NCBI GenBank assembly: GCA_028290665.1
Contig: JAQGJK010000023.1
Location: 90,430-154,429, forward strand
DNA: 64,000 bases
DNA from: Devosia sp.
GTDB lineage: Bacteria; Pseudomonadota; Alphaproteobacteria; Rhizobiales; Devosiaceae
Reading direction: 5' to 3'
The notes under the pieces were generated by a model, which saw only the letters and a program-made list of their open reading frames with translations, was not told where the DNA came from and did no database searches. Below are positions 1-8,108 of the stretch, in pieces. The position numbers were made by a program, and so were the translations under genes. Positions within the stretch are counted from its first letter, which is position 1. Each line of letters opens with the position of its first letter.

Positions 1-1
1 C

Positions 2-1765
2 CTCAATTTCTCGACCGAGGACAGCGTCCACAACGCGCTATGGGACGTGCGGAAGGGCTTTTTTGCCTCGGGCGGCGCGGCGCGGCCCAAGGGCACTTCC
101 ATGCTGACCGAGGACGTGGCGGCGCCGATCGACCGGCTCGCCGAGTTCGTCATCGACATGCGTAAGCTGCTCGACGATCACGGCTATTTCGACGCGATCA
201 TTTTCGGGCATGCGCTGGCCGGCAATCTGCATTTCCAGATGAGCGACGATTTCATGGCCCCGGGCGCCGCCGAGAAATTCGACCGGCTGTCGCAGGATCT
301 CTCGGAACTGGTATCGGTGCGTTACGGCGGTTCGCTGAAAGCCGAGCACGGCACGGGCAGGGCAATCGCGCCGTTCGTCGAGCGCGAGTGGGGCCAGAAG
401 GCCTATCGGCTGATGCACGACATCAAGGAAATCTTTGATCCCGAGATGCTGCTCAACCCCGGCGTGCTGCTCAACGCCGATCAGCATATCCACATCAAGA
501 ACCTGAAACTGATGCCGCTCGCCGATCCGGTGATCGATCTGTGCATCGAATGCGGGTTCTGCGAGCCAGCGTGCCCGAGCCATCAGATGACGCTGTCGCC
601 GCGCCAGCGCATCGTGGTGACGCGCGAGATGGCGCGGCTGGAGCAGACCGGGGAAGATCCGGCGCGGCTGAAGGAACTGCATGACGGCTTCAAATATGCC
701 GGCATGGATACCTGCGCGGCGTGCAATCTCTGCTCGCTGCGTTGCCCCGTCGGGATCGAAACCGGCACCATGATCATGGGCGACCGGGCGGAACGACGCG
801 ACGACCGGTCGCGCGGCGTGGCGCATTTTACCGCCAGCCATGCCAATACCGTCGAGACCTTCATGCGGCTCGGCGTTGGCTCGCAGACGCTGGCGCGCAA
901 GGTGATCGGCAATGCCGCGACCGATGTGCTGGCGCGTACCGCCAGGGCGCTGACCGGTGGCGCGGTGCCACGGGTATCCGAGGCGCTGAAGCCCGGGCCG
1001 GGGATTCCGCGTCGAGCGCCGGCCGCCGCCGATGCGCCGCTAGGCAATGTGGTGTATTTCCCGTCATGCGCGACGCGGATGTTCGGGGCGCCGACGAAGA
1101 TCGACCTCGGCGAGGGAAGGGTGTTCGACCTGCTGCCCGCAACGACGGCGATGATCGCGCTGTTGAACCGGGTCGGGTTCAACCCAATCGTGCCGGATCA
1201 TCTCAACGGCGCCTGCTGCGGCCAGCCGTTCCTGTCCAAGGGTTTTCCCGAGGAATCCGATCGCCTCGGCGCCGCTACCGATACGACACTCTCGGCGCTG
1301 TCGGAGGGTGGCAAGTATCCGGTGGTGACCGACGCTTCGACCTGCGCCAAGCATTTCAAGGACCACGCCGAAACGCCGGTTGCCGATAGCGCCGATTTCC
1401 TCGTGACGGAAATCCTGCCGCGGCTGGTCATCACCGCGCCGATCCCGGTAGTGGCGGTGCATCACAATTGTTCGGCGCAGCGGCTGAAGGAACAGCCGGC
1501 GATCGAAGCCGTGGCGCGGGCGGCGGCGGGGCGGATCGCGGTGATGACTTCGGTGACCTGCTGCGGTTATGCGGGCGACAAGGGGTTGTTCATCCCGGAA
1601 CTCAACGCCCACGCGACGCGCTTTGCCAAGAACGACATCCCGGCGGATTGTCGGATCGGGGTGTCGACGGTGTCGACCTGCGCCTCGGGGTTGACCGAGC
1701 GTGCCGGCATTCCGTTCGTGTCGCTGGCCTCGCTGCTCGAAGCCGTCAGCCGGCCCGTCGCGTGA
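2..1765 (+). CDS. FAD-linked oxidase with 4Fe-4S and cysteine-rich domains (D-lactate / D-2-hydroxyacid dehydrogenase type), 5' end missing
   Basis: The reading frame is open from the first bases of the window, so the FAD-binding N-terminus lies upstream; about 587 C-terminal residues are visible. The visible part starts in the FAD-oxidase C-terminal domain (RYGGSLKAEHGTGR near visible residue 115). Two ferredoxin-type clusters follow (CIECGFCEPACPS near 181, CAACNLCSLRCP near 238), then two cysteine-rich CCG segments (NGACCGQPF, TCCGYAGDKG). This order matches fused glycolate/D-lactate dehydrogenases that pass electrons from a 2-hydroxyacid through flavin and Fe-S centres to the respiratory chain. 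The exact substrate cannot be read from sequence. The stop overlaps the GTG start of the next gene. Confidence 0.88.
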   Translation, partial: LNFSTEDSVHNALWDVRKGFFASGGAARPKGTSMLTEDVAAPIDRLAEFVIDMRKLLDDHGYFDAIIFGHALAGNLHFQMSDDFMAPGAAEKFDRLSQDLSELVSVRYGGSLKAEHGTGRAIAPFVEREWGQKAYRLMHDIKEIFDPEMLLNPGVLLNADQHIHIKNLKLMPLADPVIDLCIECGFCEPACPSHQMTLSPRQRIVVTREMARLEQTGEDPARLKELHDGFKYAGMDTCAACNLCSLRCPVGIETGTMIMGDRAERRDDRSRGVAHFTASHANTVETFMRLGVGSQTLARKVIGNAATDVLARTARALTGGAVPRVSEALKPGPGIPRRAPAAADAPLGNVVYFPSCATRMFGAPTKIDLGEGRVFDLLPATTAMIALLNRVGFNPIVPDHLNGACCGQPFLSKGFPEESDRLGAATDTTLSALSEGGKYPVVTDASTCAKHFKDHAETPVADSADFLVTEILPRLVITAPIPVVAVHHNCSAQRLKEQPAIEAVARAAAGRIAVMTSVTCCGYAGDKGLFIPELNAHATRFAKNDIPADCRIGVSTVSTCASGLTERAGIPFVSLASLLEAVSRPVA

Positions 1766-2958
1766 GGGCAGAGATTTCGGCACTCGGGCTCCGCGGCGAA
1801 GGCGTCGCGGACCTCGAGGGTGGGTTACGCGTGTTCGTGCCGTTCACCCTGCCGGGGGAAACGGTTGAGATCACCATCGCTGGCGATCGGGGTATGCTCG
1901 ATGAGCTGCTGGCCGCAAGTCCCGAGCGGATCGAGCCGTTCTGTCCGCATTTCGGCATCTGTGGCGGCTGTGCGCTGCAGCATCTGTCGGGTCCGGCCTA
2001 TGCAGAGTTCAAGCGCGGGCTGGTCGAAACCCAACTGCGCCGCGCGGGCATCGATGTCGAGATTGGCGCGCTGATCGACGCCAAGGGCGATGGCCGGCGG
2101 CGGGCGACGCTGCATGCGCGGAAGGGGGGTGCCGGTTATATGCGGCCACGCACCCATACACTGCGCGACATCGATCGCTGCCCGATCCTGGTGCCGGCAT
2201 TGGTAGCGCGAGCGCCTGAACTGGCGCGGCGGATTTTCCTCGTTGTTGGCGATTGCGACATAGCCTTCACCGCGACGGCGACCGGTATCGATGCCGATAT
2301 CAGGGCACCCAAGCGCACCAATCCCGAGCCGCTGGTGGCGATGGCGCAGGTGCTGAAGCTGGCGCGGCTGACGCTCAATGGCGACACCGTGCTGCAGCAG
2401 GCGCCGCCCGCCATCCGCATCGGCCGCGTGCTGGTCGAAGTTCCGCCGTCGAGTTTTCTGCAAGCGACGGAAGCCGCCGACACCGTGCTGTCGCAACTGG
2501 TGCTCGATGCCGTTGGCCCGGGGACTTCGGTCGTTGACCTGTTCTGTGGCATGGGTCCGTTCGCGCTGCGGCTGGCCGAGACAAGGCGCGTCACGGCGAT
2601 TGATTCCGACAAGCCAGCGCTGGCTGCGTTGCAAAAGGCGCTGCGCACCGTGCAGGGGCTGAAACCGGTCACGGCATTGTTCCGCGACCTGTTCCGCGAG
2701 GCGCTGGGGCCGGAGGAACTGAAGGGTTTCGACGCCGTAGTATTCGATCCGCCGCGCGCCGGGGCCGAAAACCAGGCGCGGTCGATTGCGGCATCCAAGG
2801 TCAGGACCGTTGTCGCCGTCTCCTGTGATCCTGCAACTTTCGCGCGGGACGCGGCGATCCTCATTGGCGGCGGCTATCGGCTCGACAGCGTGACGCCCGT
2901 CGATCAGTTCGCATATTCGCCGCATGTCGAGATCGTCGCCAAGTTCACCCGCGCCTGA
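1762..2958 (+). CDS. Class I SAM-dependent RNA (uracil-5) methyltransferase, RlmD/TrmA family
   Basis: A 398-residue protein read from GTG at 1762, which overlaps the upstream stop by four bases (GTGA). This removes the long N-terminal extension of the open frame and places a TRAM-like segment at the N-terminus. A Fe-S cysteine set typical of the RumA branch is visible: CPHFGICGGC near residue 60 and a fourth Cys in DRCPIL near 139. The SAM-binding motif VVDLFCGMGPF lies near 258, then FDPPRAG near 329 and the catalytic-Cys motif AVSCDPATF near 354, with a terminal HVE. The family methylates C5 of a uridine in 23S rRNA or tRNA. Target position not assignable from sequence. Confidence 0.9.
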   Translation: MRAEISALGLRGEGVADLEGGLRVFVPFTLPGETVEITIAGDRGMLDELLAASPERIEPFCPHFGICGGCALQHLSGPAYAEFKRGLVETQLRRAGIDVEIGALIDAKGDGRRRATLHARKGGAGYMRPRTHTLRDIDRCPILVPALVARAPELARRIFLVVGDCDIAFTATATGIDADIRAPKRTNPEPLVAMAQVLKLARLTLNGDTVLQQAPPAIRIGRVLVEVPPSSFLQATEAADTVLSQLVLDAVGPGTSVVDLFCGMGPFALRLAETRRVTAIDSDKPALAALQKALRTVQGLKPVTALFRDLFREALGPEELKGFDAVVFDPPRAGAENQARSIAASKVRTVVAVSCDPATFARDAAILIGGGYRLDSVTPVDQFAYSPHVEIVAKFTRA

Positions 2959-3149
2959 CGGGCTTGTGACCGGGTCAGCGATGCTGCCATAAAATGGCCG
3001 CTTCAGGAACACCCGGGTGCCGTGCTTGCCTCCTATGTAGGCAGTCGACGCCGTTGTGATTGCACAATCGGCAACCGGTGCCCGGTCCTCGCATTGAGCG
3101 TGGATAGTGCTTCGGCACGGCCCCCACCTTGCTTCAATGGAGACTGTAG

Positions 3150-3539
3150 ATGACCAAGTTCACCACGCGGGTGGCCGCTGCACTTTGCCTCGCAGCCGCT
3201 GCCTTTTCCCCCGCCCATGCCGCCGCACAGTCGCCGGAGGGCAAGTGGCAGATGTCGACGGGCGAGGCCCGCGTTACGGTTACGCTCTGTGGCGATGGCA
3301 CCCAGTTGTGCGCGCAGTTGACCTGGCTCAGTGGCGCGGCCCGTACCGAGGGCAATCTGGCGCTGCTCAACGGGTATGTCGTGTCTGGTGCACGAGCAGT
3401 CGATGAGGGCGAATGGAAGGGCAAAGTGCAGTTCGATGGCGACAGCGCCACCGGATCGATCAAGCTGGTGTCGGATGACACGCTGCGCGTCAGCGGCTGC
3501 AAGCTGATCTGCAAGACCTTCGAATTCAATCGCATCTGA
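3150..3539 (+). CDS. DUF2147-type small exported protein
   Basis: A 129-residue protein with a clear Sec signal peptide (hydrophobic AAALCLAAAAFSPAHA, cleavage likely after AHA) and a mature part of about 105 residues. The pattern (EGKWQMSTGEARVTVTLCG, a central LTWLSG, and a C-terminal SGCKLICKTFEF) resembles DUF2147 proteins, a lipocalin-like periplasmic family of unknown role. Four cysteines (two near residue 52, two near the end) could form disulfides. A hairpin terminator follows directly, so it is probably monocistronic. Confidence 0.7.
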   Translation: MTKFTTRVAAALCLAAAAFSPAHAAAQSPEGKWQMSTGEARVTVTLCGDGTQLCAQLTWLSGAARTEGNLALLNGYVVSGARAVDEGEWKGKVQFDGDSATGSIKLVSDDTLRVSGCKLICKTFEFNRI

Positions 3540-3564
3540 CCGTCTGGCTCTGGTAGATATCCGC

Positions 3565-3597
3565 AGGCCGCTCTAACAAAGAGCGGCCTTTGGTTTG
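3565..3597 (+). terminator. Rho-independent terminator after the DUF2147 gene
   Basis: Nine-base arms AGGCCGCTC and GAGCGGCCT around a 7-base loop, followed by a T-rich TTGGTTT run. It lies 25 bases after the DUF2147 stop and ends just before the cupin start. Confidence 0.8.
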
Positions 3598-3609
3598 TCC
3601 GGAATTGCC

Positions 3610-3939
3610 ATGACTGAGATGTTTGCCCAGTACGATGACACGCCGTGGACCGAACTCGCGGCGGGCAACCGGCGTCGGGTGCTCCTGCATATGCCCGAAT
3701 TGATGCAGGTGGAGTTTGCTTTTTCGGAAGGCGCAGTCGGCGCGCTGCATTCCCACCCGCATGTGCAAGTCTCCTACGTCGCCGAGGGCGAGTTCGAAGT
3801 GACCATCGATGGCGAGACCCGGGTCATCCGCACCGGCGGCAGCTTCATCGTGCCATCGGGCAAGGTGCATGGCGTCGTAGCGCTGACCGCCGGCCGGCTG
3901 ATCGACTGCTTCACCCCGCATCGCGCGGATTTTCTCTAG
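3610..3939 (+). CDS. Single-domain cupin protein
   Basis: A 109-residue cupin read from ATG 3610; an in-frame TTG at 3595 is disfavoured because it lies in the tail of the preceding terminator. The metal-site motif is clear: HSHPHVQVSYVAEGEFE supplies two His and the Glu, and a second motif IVPSGKVHGV supplies the last His. Small stand-alone cupins of this kind often bind a metal and act on or sense small molecules; no substrate can be named. The gene stands alone between a terminator and the tRNA. Confidence 0.75.
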   Translation: MTEMFAQYDDTPWTELAAGNRRRVLLHMPELMQVEFAFSEGAVGALHSHPHVQVSYVAEGEFEVTIDGETRVIRTGGSFIVPSGKVHGVVALTAGRLIDCFTPHRADFL

Positions 3940-3989
3940 CGCTGTAAACTTGCGTTACGGCGTCACCGCGCCGGCAACAGCTCAAAAGA

Positions 3990-4011
3990 AAAGGGCCCGC
4001 GAGGGCCCTTT
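3990..4011 (-). terminator. Terminator of tRNA-Gly (likely bidirectional)
   Basis: Nine-base GC-rich arms (AAAGGGCCC / GGGCCCTTT) around a four-base loop. On the minus strand the stem is followed by a T-rich CTTTTCTTTT-like tract, fitting termination 17 bases after the tRNA 3' end. On the plus strand the tail is weaker (GCTTTGT). Confidence 0.8.
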
Positions 4012-4027
4012 GCTTTGTGGCGGCGAT

Positions 4028-4102
4028 TGGAGCGGGCGAAGGGATTCGAACCCTCGACCCTAACCTTGGCAAGGTTATGCTCTACCCCTGAGCTACACCC
4101 GC
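4028..4102 (-). tRNA. tRNA-Gly (anticodon GCC)
   Basis: The reverse complement gives a full 75-nt cloverleaf: acceptor arm GCGGGTG paired with CGCCCGC, D-arm GCTC..GAGC, anticodon loop TTGCCAA (GCC), T-arm with GGTTCGAATCC, and an encoded 3' CCA. It decodes GGC and GGT. Confidence 0.97.
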
Positions 4103-4307
4103 ACTCCAGCCGCTGCGATGTTTCGCCAGTGACAAACGTCATCGACTTGGCACCGCGTCGCCGGGCGCTTATATGCCGAAACAGCAACGCCTTTGCAACC
4201 CAAAAAGACTTTGGGTCTCGACTGGCTCGCATACGGGCTTTTATCGAGGTAAAGGAAAGCGCAACAGGGAGATCGGCGCGCCATTGCGGCGCTCGGGACG
4301 TAACAGC

Positions 4308-5255
4308 ATGACCATGTCGCTCAATAGTACCACAGCTGCCCCAGCCCCGGCGCCCGCCGGCGTCCTGGTAAAAGACGCCACGGACCGGTCGTTCAAGGCC
4401 GACGTGGTGGATGCATCGCTCGAAGCACCGGTGCTCGTCGATTTCTGGGCGCCCTGGTGCGGCCCGTGCCGGCAGTTGACGCCGGCGCTCGAAAAGATCG
4501 TCGGCGAAAAGGCCGGCAAGATCCGGCTGGTCAAGATCAACATCGACGAAAATCCGGCGATTGCCGGTCAGCTCGGCATCCAGTCGATTCCGGCGGTGTT
4601 CGCCTTTGCCGGCGGCCGGCCGATCGATGCGTTCATCGGGGCACTGCCCGAAAGCGAAGTGCGCAAATTTGCCGACAAGGTGATTGCCGCGGCCCCGCCG
4701 GCGGCGGCAGTCGAGGGCTCGATGGAAGACCAGATCAAGGAAGCCGTGCTGGCCGCTCAAGAGGCGTTCACCGCCGGCGATCTTGGCCGGGCGGCGCAGA
4801 TTTTCGGCATGGTGCTGCAGCAGGACGACAAGCATGTCGTATCGATCCTCGGGCTCGCGCGAGTGTATCTCGCCGCCGGTGAAGCCGAACAGGCGGCGAC
4901 GACACTCGACATGGTGCCGGCGGCGGAGCGCAAGGGCGAGGCCTATCTGTCGGTCGCCGCGGCAATCAAGCTGGCGACCGAAGCTGCTGAATTGTCCGAG
5001 GCGGCGCTGCTGGAAGCGGCTCTCGAAAAAAACCCCGACGATCATCAGGCGCGGCTCGATCTGGCCCAGGTCTACAATGCCGAAGGCAAGCGCACCGAGG
5101 CCGCAGAGGCGCTGATCGCGCTCATGCGGCGCGACCGGATTTTTGGCGATGACGGGGCGCGGAAGAAACTGCTCGAACTGTTCGAAGCCTGGGGGCCGAA
5201 AGACCCCGCGACCCTCCGTGGCCGCCGCCTGCTGTCGAGCGTGCTGTTTTCGTAA
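4308..5255 (+). CDS. cnoX: Thioredoxin-TPR fusion (chaperedoxin, CnoX/YbbN family)
   Basis: A 315-residue protein read from ATG 4308 (the upstream frame extension is not conserved in character and overlaps the tRNA promoter side). Residues about 20-125 are a thioredoxin fold with WAPWCGPC and the cis-Pro region QSIPAVFAF. The remaining 180 residues are helical TPR-like repeats typical of YbbN. Unlike E. coli CnoX (SXXC), this protein keeps a full CGPC active site, as is usual in alphaproteobacterial members, so oxidoreductase activity is possible. Known role: it protects proteins from over-oxidation and hands clients to chaperones. It sits 11 bases upstream of a Lon N-domain gene, suggesting a proteostasis operon. 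Confidence 0.88.
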   Translation: MTMSLNSTTAAPAPAPAGVLVKDATDRSFKADVVDASLEAPVLVDFWAPWCGPCRQLTPALEKIVGEKAGKIRLVKINIDENPAIAGQLGIQSIPAVFAFAGGRPIDAFIGALPESEVRKFADKVIAAAPPAAAVEGSMEDQIKEAVLAAQEAFTAGDLGRAAQIFGMVLQQDDKHVVSILGLARVYLAAGEAEQAATTLDMVPAAERKGEAYLSVAAAIKLATEAAELSEAALLEAALEKNPDDHQARLDLAQVYNAEGKRTEAAEALIALMRRDRIFGDDGARKKLLELFEAWGPKDPATLRGRRLLSSVLFS

Positions 5256-5266
5256 AGGGCCGGGCC

Positions 5267-5932
5267 ATGCCGAAGCGACCGCTTAATCCCGATGAGCTGC
5301 CGGCCACCGTGCCGGTGTTTCCGCTCGCCGGGGCGCTGCTGCTGCCGTTTTCGCACCGACCGCTCAACATTTTCGAGCCGCGCTACCTCGCGCTGGTCGA
5401 TGCCGCGCTGGCGACGGACCGGCTGATCGCGCTGATCCAGCCGGCGGACGGGCGTGAGGAAAGCCCCAAGGGCCGGGCGCCGCTGCTGGCGGTCGGTTGC
5501 CTTGGCCGCATCACGCATTTCGAGGAAATGGACGATGGGCGGTATTTCGTCATTCTCGAAGGCATCTGCCGGTTCGAGCGTAAATCCGAACTGACGGTGA
5601 TGACGCCGTATCGCCAGATCGGCATCGACGCCAAGCGGTTCGCGGCGGATTTTGATCGCACCCATGGCGAGGAGTTGGTCGACCGCGTGCGGTTCCTCAA
5701 GATGATGCGTGACTATGCGGAGTTCGCCAGCCTCGACATCAACTGGGAGCAGATCGAGAACACCGGCACCGCCGATCTGATCAATTTCTGCTGCATGGTT
5801 TCGCCCTATGGCGCGCCCGAAAAGCAGCTGCTGCTCGAAGCGCAATCGCTTGAGGCGCGCGCTGAGACGCTGATCGCGCTGGCGGAAGTCGAGATGGCTC
5901 GTGGCGGCAATGCGGGAGCCCCGCTCAACTGA
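5267..5932 (+). CDS. Lon protease N-terminal (substrate-binding) domain protein
   Basis: A 221-residue protein that consists only of the LON substrate-binding domain (VPVFPLAGALLLPFSHRPLN, then IFEPRYLALV). No AAA or protease domain is present, so it is the stand-alone LonN-type protein common in alphaproteobacteria. Its role is not settled; substrate or adaptor binding is inferred from the Lon N-domain. It follows cnoX by 11 bases, and its TGA overlaps the ATG of the next gene (TGATG), indicating translational coupling. Confidence 0.88.
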   Translation: MPKRPLNPDELPATVPVFPLAGALLLPFSHRPLNIFEPRYLALVDAALATDRLIALIQPADGREESPKGRAPLLAVGCLGRITHFEEMDDGRYFVILEGICRFERKSELTVMTPYRQIGIDAKRFAADFDRTHGEELVDRVRFLKMMRDYAEFASLDINWEQIENTGTADLINFCCMVSPYGAPEKQLLLEAQSLEARAETLIALAEVEMARGGNAGAPLN

Positions 5933-6186
5933 TGCCCCTGACCGACGCCGACGATCCGCGCTATGTCGTCGATGTGAAGATGCTCGAAATGCTGGTTTGC
6001 CCGCTGACGAAGACCCGGCTCACCCTTAACGACACGCATGATGAACTGATCTCCGTCGCCGCGCATCTCGCCTTCCCGATCGTCAAGGGCGTGCCGCTGC
6101 TGATTCTCGATGAAGCGCGGACTATCGATGGGGAGGAACTCGACGCCATCACCAGACGACCGGGGCCGCCGGTGCTGGAGCGCTAG
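5932..6186 (+). CDS. Trm112-family small protein
   Basis: An 84-residue protein with the Trm112 core: VDVKMLEMLVCPLTKTRL, then a beta segment, then AFPIVKGVPLLILDEAR. Trm112 proteins are small partners that stabilise methyltransferases; bacterial roles are less clear. Only one cysteine remains, so the four-Cys zinc site of classic members is missing, a feature seen in many alphaproteobacterial homologues. It is the last gene of the cnoX-LonN-Trm112 run and is coupled to the LonN stop. Confidence 0.82.
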   Translation: MPLTDADDPRYVVDVKMLEMLVCPLTKTRLTLNDTHDELISVAAHLAFPIVKGVPLLILDEARTIDGEELDAITRRPGPPVLER

Positions 6187-6245
6187 CGCCATTACTGGCC
6201 GCGTTTTCTTCACGCGAACCGGTCGCCACTTCGCTCGAAAACGCT

Positions 6246-7466
6246 CTAGATCGGCTGCCCTGCAACGAGGCGGGGACCGCGATTAGTCAGGCCGGCGGCG
6301 TTGCGGATCATGAAATCCTTGACCGGCGGGACGCGGTCGACGAGACCGAGGCCGAAATCGCGCAGCGCCCGAACCGGGGCGATATCGTTGGAGAACAGCC
6401 GGTTCATCTGGTCGGTAACCATGGCCATCACCGCCGTGTCCATGCGGCGCCAGCGTTCGTAGCGCTCAAGCATTTCGGGCACCCCCGGATCGAGACCGAG
6501 GCGCAGTGCCTCGATGGCGATCTCCGCCAGCGCCGCGGCATCCTTTAGCCCGAGATTGAGCCCCTGCCCGGCGACGGGGTGGATGACGTGTGCCGAGTCC
6601 CCGATCAGCGCCAGCCGCGGGCCGATGAAGCGTTTGGCAAGTTGCAGCCGGAGCGGGAAACTCTGCAGGGTTTCCTCGACCGTGACGGCGCCGAGCGTCG
6701 CGCCCATCGCGGCTTCGATCAGGTCGGCGGCGGCAGTAAGCGGCAGGGCCTTCAGCCGGTCGGCGGCTGCGAGCGTATCGGTCCACACCAGCGAGGACCG
6801 GAAGCCGCCGGGCAGCGGCAGGCTGGCGAACGGGCCGGCAGGGAGGAAGTGCTCATAGGCAATGCCGTCGTGATGCAGTTCGTGAGTGATGGTGGTGACG
6901 ATGCCGGCCTGCCGGTAGTCATGGCCAACGGTCTCGATGCCCGCCATGCCGCGGAGTGCCGATTGTGCGCCATCGGCGGCGACCACCAGCGGTGCCGCAA
7001 GGACGCGGCCATCGCCGAGTTCGAGCACCCCGGCGCCGCCGGTGCCGGTAAATCCCGTGACGCTTGCCGGTGCAACAAACTTCACGGCTCCGCCGACGGC
7101 GTTCAGCAGGGCGGCAGTCAGCACGCGGTTGGGCACCATGTGGGCGAACGGCTCGCCGGGGGCGACGTCGCCGGCAAAAGTCAGGAACAGCGGTCGGGAA
7201 ATATCGGCGGTGCCGGAATCGGTGATCCGCATGCCGTTGATCGGCTGCGCCTCGGGGAGCAGTTCGGCCCACAGGCCGAGCGCGGTGAAGATCCGCACGA
7301 CGCTCGCGGTCAGGGCATAGGCGCGCTTGTCGTCGGGCACAGTAAACGGGCGACGGTCCACCAGCGCGATGCGCGCGCCGCCGAGGAAGCGGACGAAGCT
7401 CAGCGCCAGCGTCAGCCCCACCGGGCCACCGCCGACGATGATGATGTCGTGGGTCTGTTCAGTCAC
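6246..7466 (-). CDS. FAD-dependent ubiquinone-biosynthesis hydroxylase (UbiH/UbiF/COQ6 family)
   Basis: A 406-residue flavoprotein monooxygenase starting at GTG 7466. Motifs: the dinucleotide-binding IIIVGGGPVGLTLAL at residues about 8-23, a central DG motif (VVAADGAQSALR), and the second FAD motif GDSAHVIHPVAGQGLNLGL near residue 295. It hydroxylates the aromatic ring of ubiquinone precursors using NADPH and O2. Which ring carbon it acts on cannot be read here. Transcribed away from glnK with a 275-base divergent spacer. Confidence 0.9.
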   Translation of the reverse strand: MTEQTHDIIIVGGGPVGLTLALSFVRFLGGARIALVDRRPFTVPDDKRAYALTASVVRIFTALGLWAELLPEAQPINGMRITDSGTADISRPLFLTFAGDVAPGEPFAHMVPNRVLTAALLNAVGGAVKFVAPASVTGFTGTGGAGVLELGDGRVLAAPLVVAADGAQSALRGMAGIETVGHDYRQAGIVTTITHELHHDGIAYEHFLPAGPFASLPLPGGFRSSLVWTDTLAAADRLKALPLTAAADLIEAAMGATLGAVTVEETLQSFPLRLQLAKRFIGPRLALIGDSAHVIHPVAGQGLNLGLKDAAALAEIAIEALRLGLDPGVPEMLERYERWRRMDTAVMAMVTDQMNRLFSNDIAPVRALRDFGLGLVDRVPPVKDFMIRNAAGLTNRGPRLVAGQPI

Positions 7467-7525
7467 GTCTGATCTCCGCGTGAAGTGTCGCCGGGAGCGG
7501 CATCCTGCGCAACCGGGCGCGTCGA

Positions 7526-7541
7526 TTTAATGGCGATTAAA
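7526..7541. promoter_or_regulatory. Palindrome between ubiH-type gene and glnK
   Basis: Perfect six-base arms TTTAAT / ATTAAA around GGCG, in the AT-rich middle of the divergent spacer. A regulator site is possible; it does not match the NtrC consensus. Confidence 0.35.
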
Positions 7542-7676
7542 CAATCGTCAATCTTTGAAATTTTGCCCATCAATTGAGCAGTTTGATCTGCCGCAAGGTT
7601 AGGCGACTGCAGCTGTTGACCGCCACGGGGGTAAAAATCTCTACCCTTACAAGCACTTGGCGATTGCGGCGGGAAG

Positions 7677-7692
7677 TTGGCACGGCGTTTGA
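7677..7692 (+). promoter_or_regulatory. Sigma54 (RpoN) -24/-12 promoter for glnK-amtB
   Basis: TTGGCACG followed by GCGTTTGA: the invariant GG and the -12 dinucleotide are ten bases apart, as required for RpoN promoters. The -12 element reads TTTGA rather than TTGC, one mismatch. It lies about 50 bases upstream of the glnK start, matching the known NtrC/RpoN control of glnK-amtB in proteobacteria. Confidence 0.7.
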
Positions 7693-7741
7693 GTCTCTCC
7701 CTGCATCAAGGACCGTTCAAAGGTCACAGAAAGGAGCTCTC

Positions 7742-8080
7742 ATGAAACTGGTGGTTGCAATCATCAAACCATCCCGGCTCGAAGAGGTACGTCAGGCGCT
7801 CAACTCGCTCGACGTCCACGGCATGACCGTGACTGAAGTCAAGGGATATGGCCGCCAGAAGGGGCATTCCGAGATTTACCGCGGCACCGAATATGCCGTG
7901 CACTTCCTGCCCAAGCTCAAGATCGAAATCGCCGTCGACGACAGCCAGTCGGACGCGGTGTCGACCGCCATTCGCGAATCGGCCCAGACCGGCCGCATCG
8001 GCGACGGCAAAATCTTCGTGCTCGATTTGCTGCACGTGACTCGCATCCGTACCGGCGAGACCGGCGCGGCCGCGCTCTGA
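7742..8080 (+). CDS. glnK: Nitrogen regulatory PII protein
   Basis: A 112-residue PII protein read from ATG 7742, with RBS AAAGGAG eight bases upstream. The start MKLVVAIIKPSRLEEV is the PII signature; the T-loop carries the uridylylation Tyr in SEIYRGTEYAVHFLPK; the second signature TGRIGDGKIFVL lies near residue 83. PII reads 2-oxoglutarate, ATP/ADP and glutamine status; GlnK blocks its partner AmtB when ammonium is high. The downstream amtB 28 bases away supports GlnK rather than GlnB. Confidence 0.95.
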   Translation: MKLVVAIIKPSRLEEVRQALNSLDVHGMTVTEVKGYGRQKGHSEIYRGTEYAVHFLPKLKIEIAVDDSQSDAVSTAIRESAQTGRIGDGKIFVLDLLHVTRIRTGETGAAAL

Positions 8081-8108
8081 CGCTTCCCCTTTTACCCGGA
8101 GACACACA

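Noticed and set aside
3595..3612. TTG start for the cupin gene
   Set aside because: It lies in the tail of the preceding terminator; ATG 3610 is the simpler choice.
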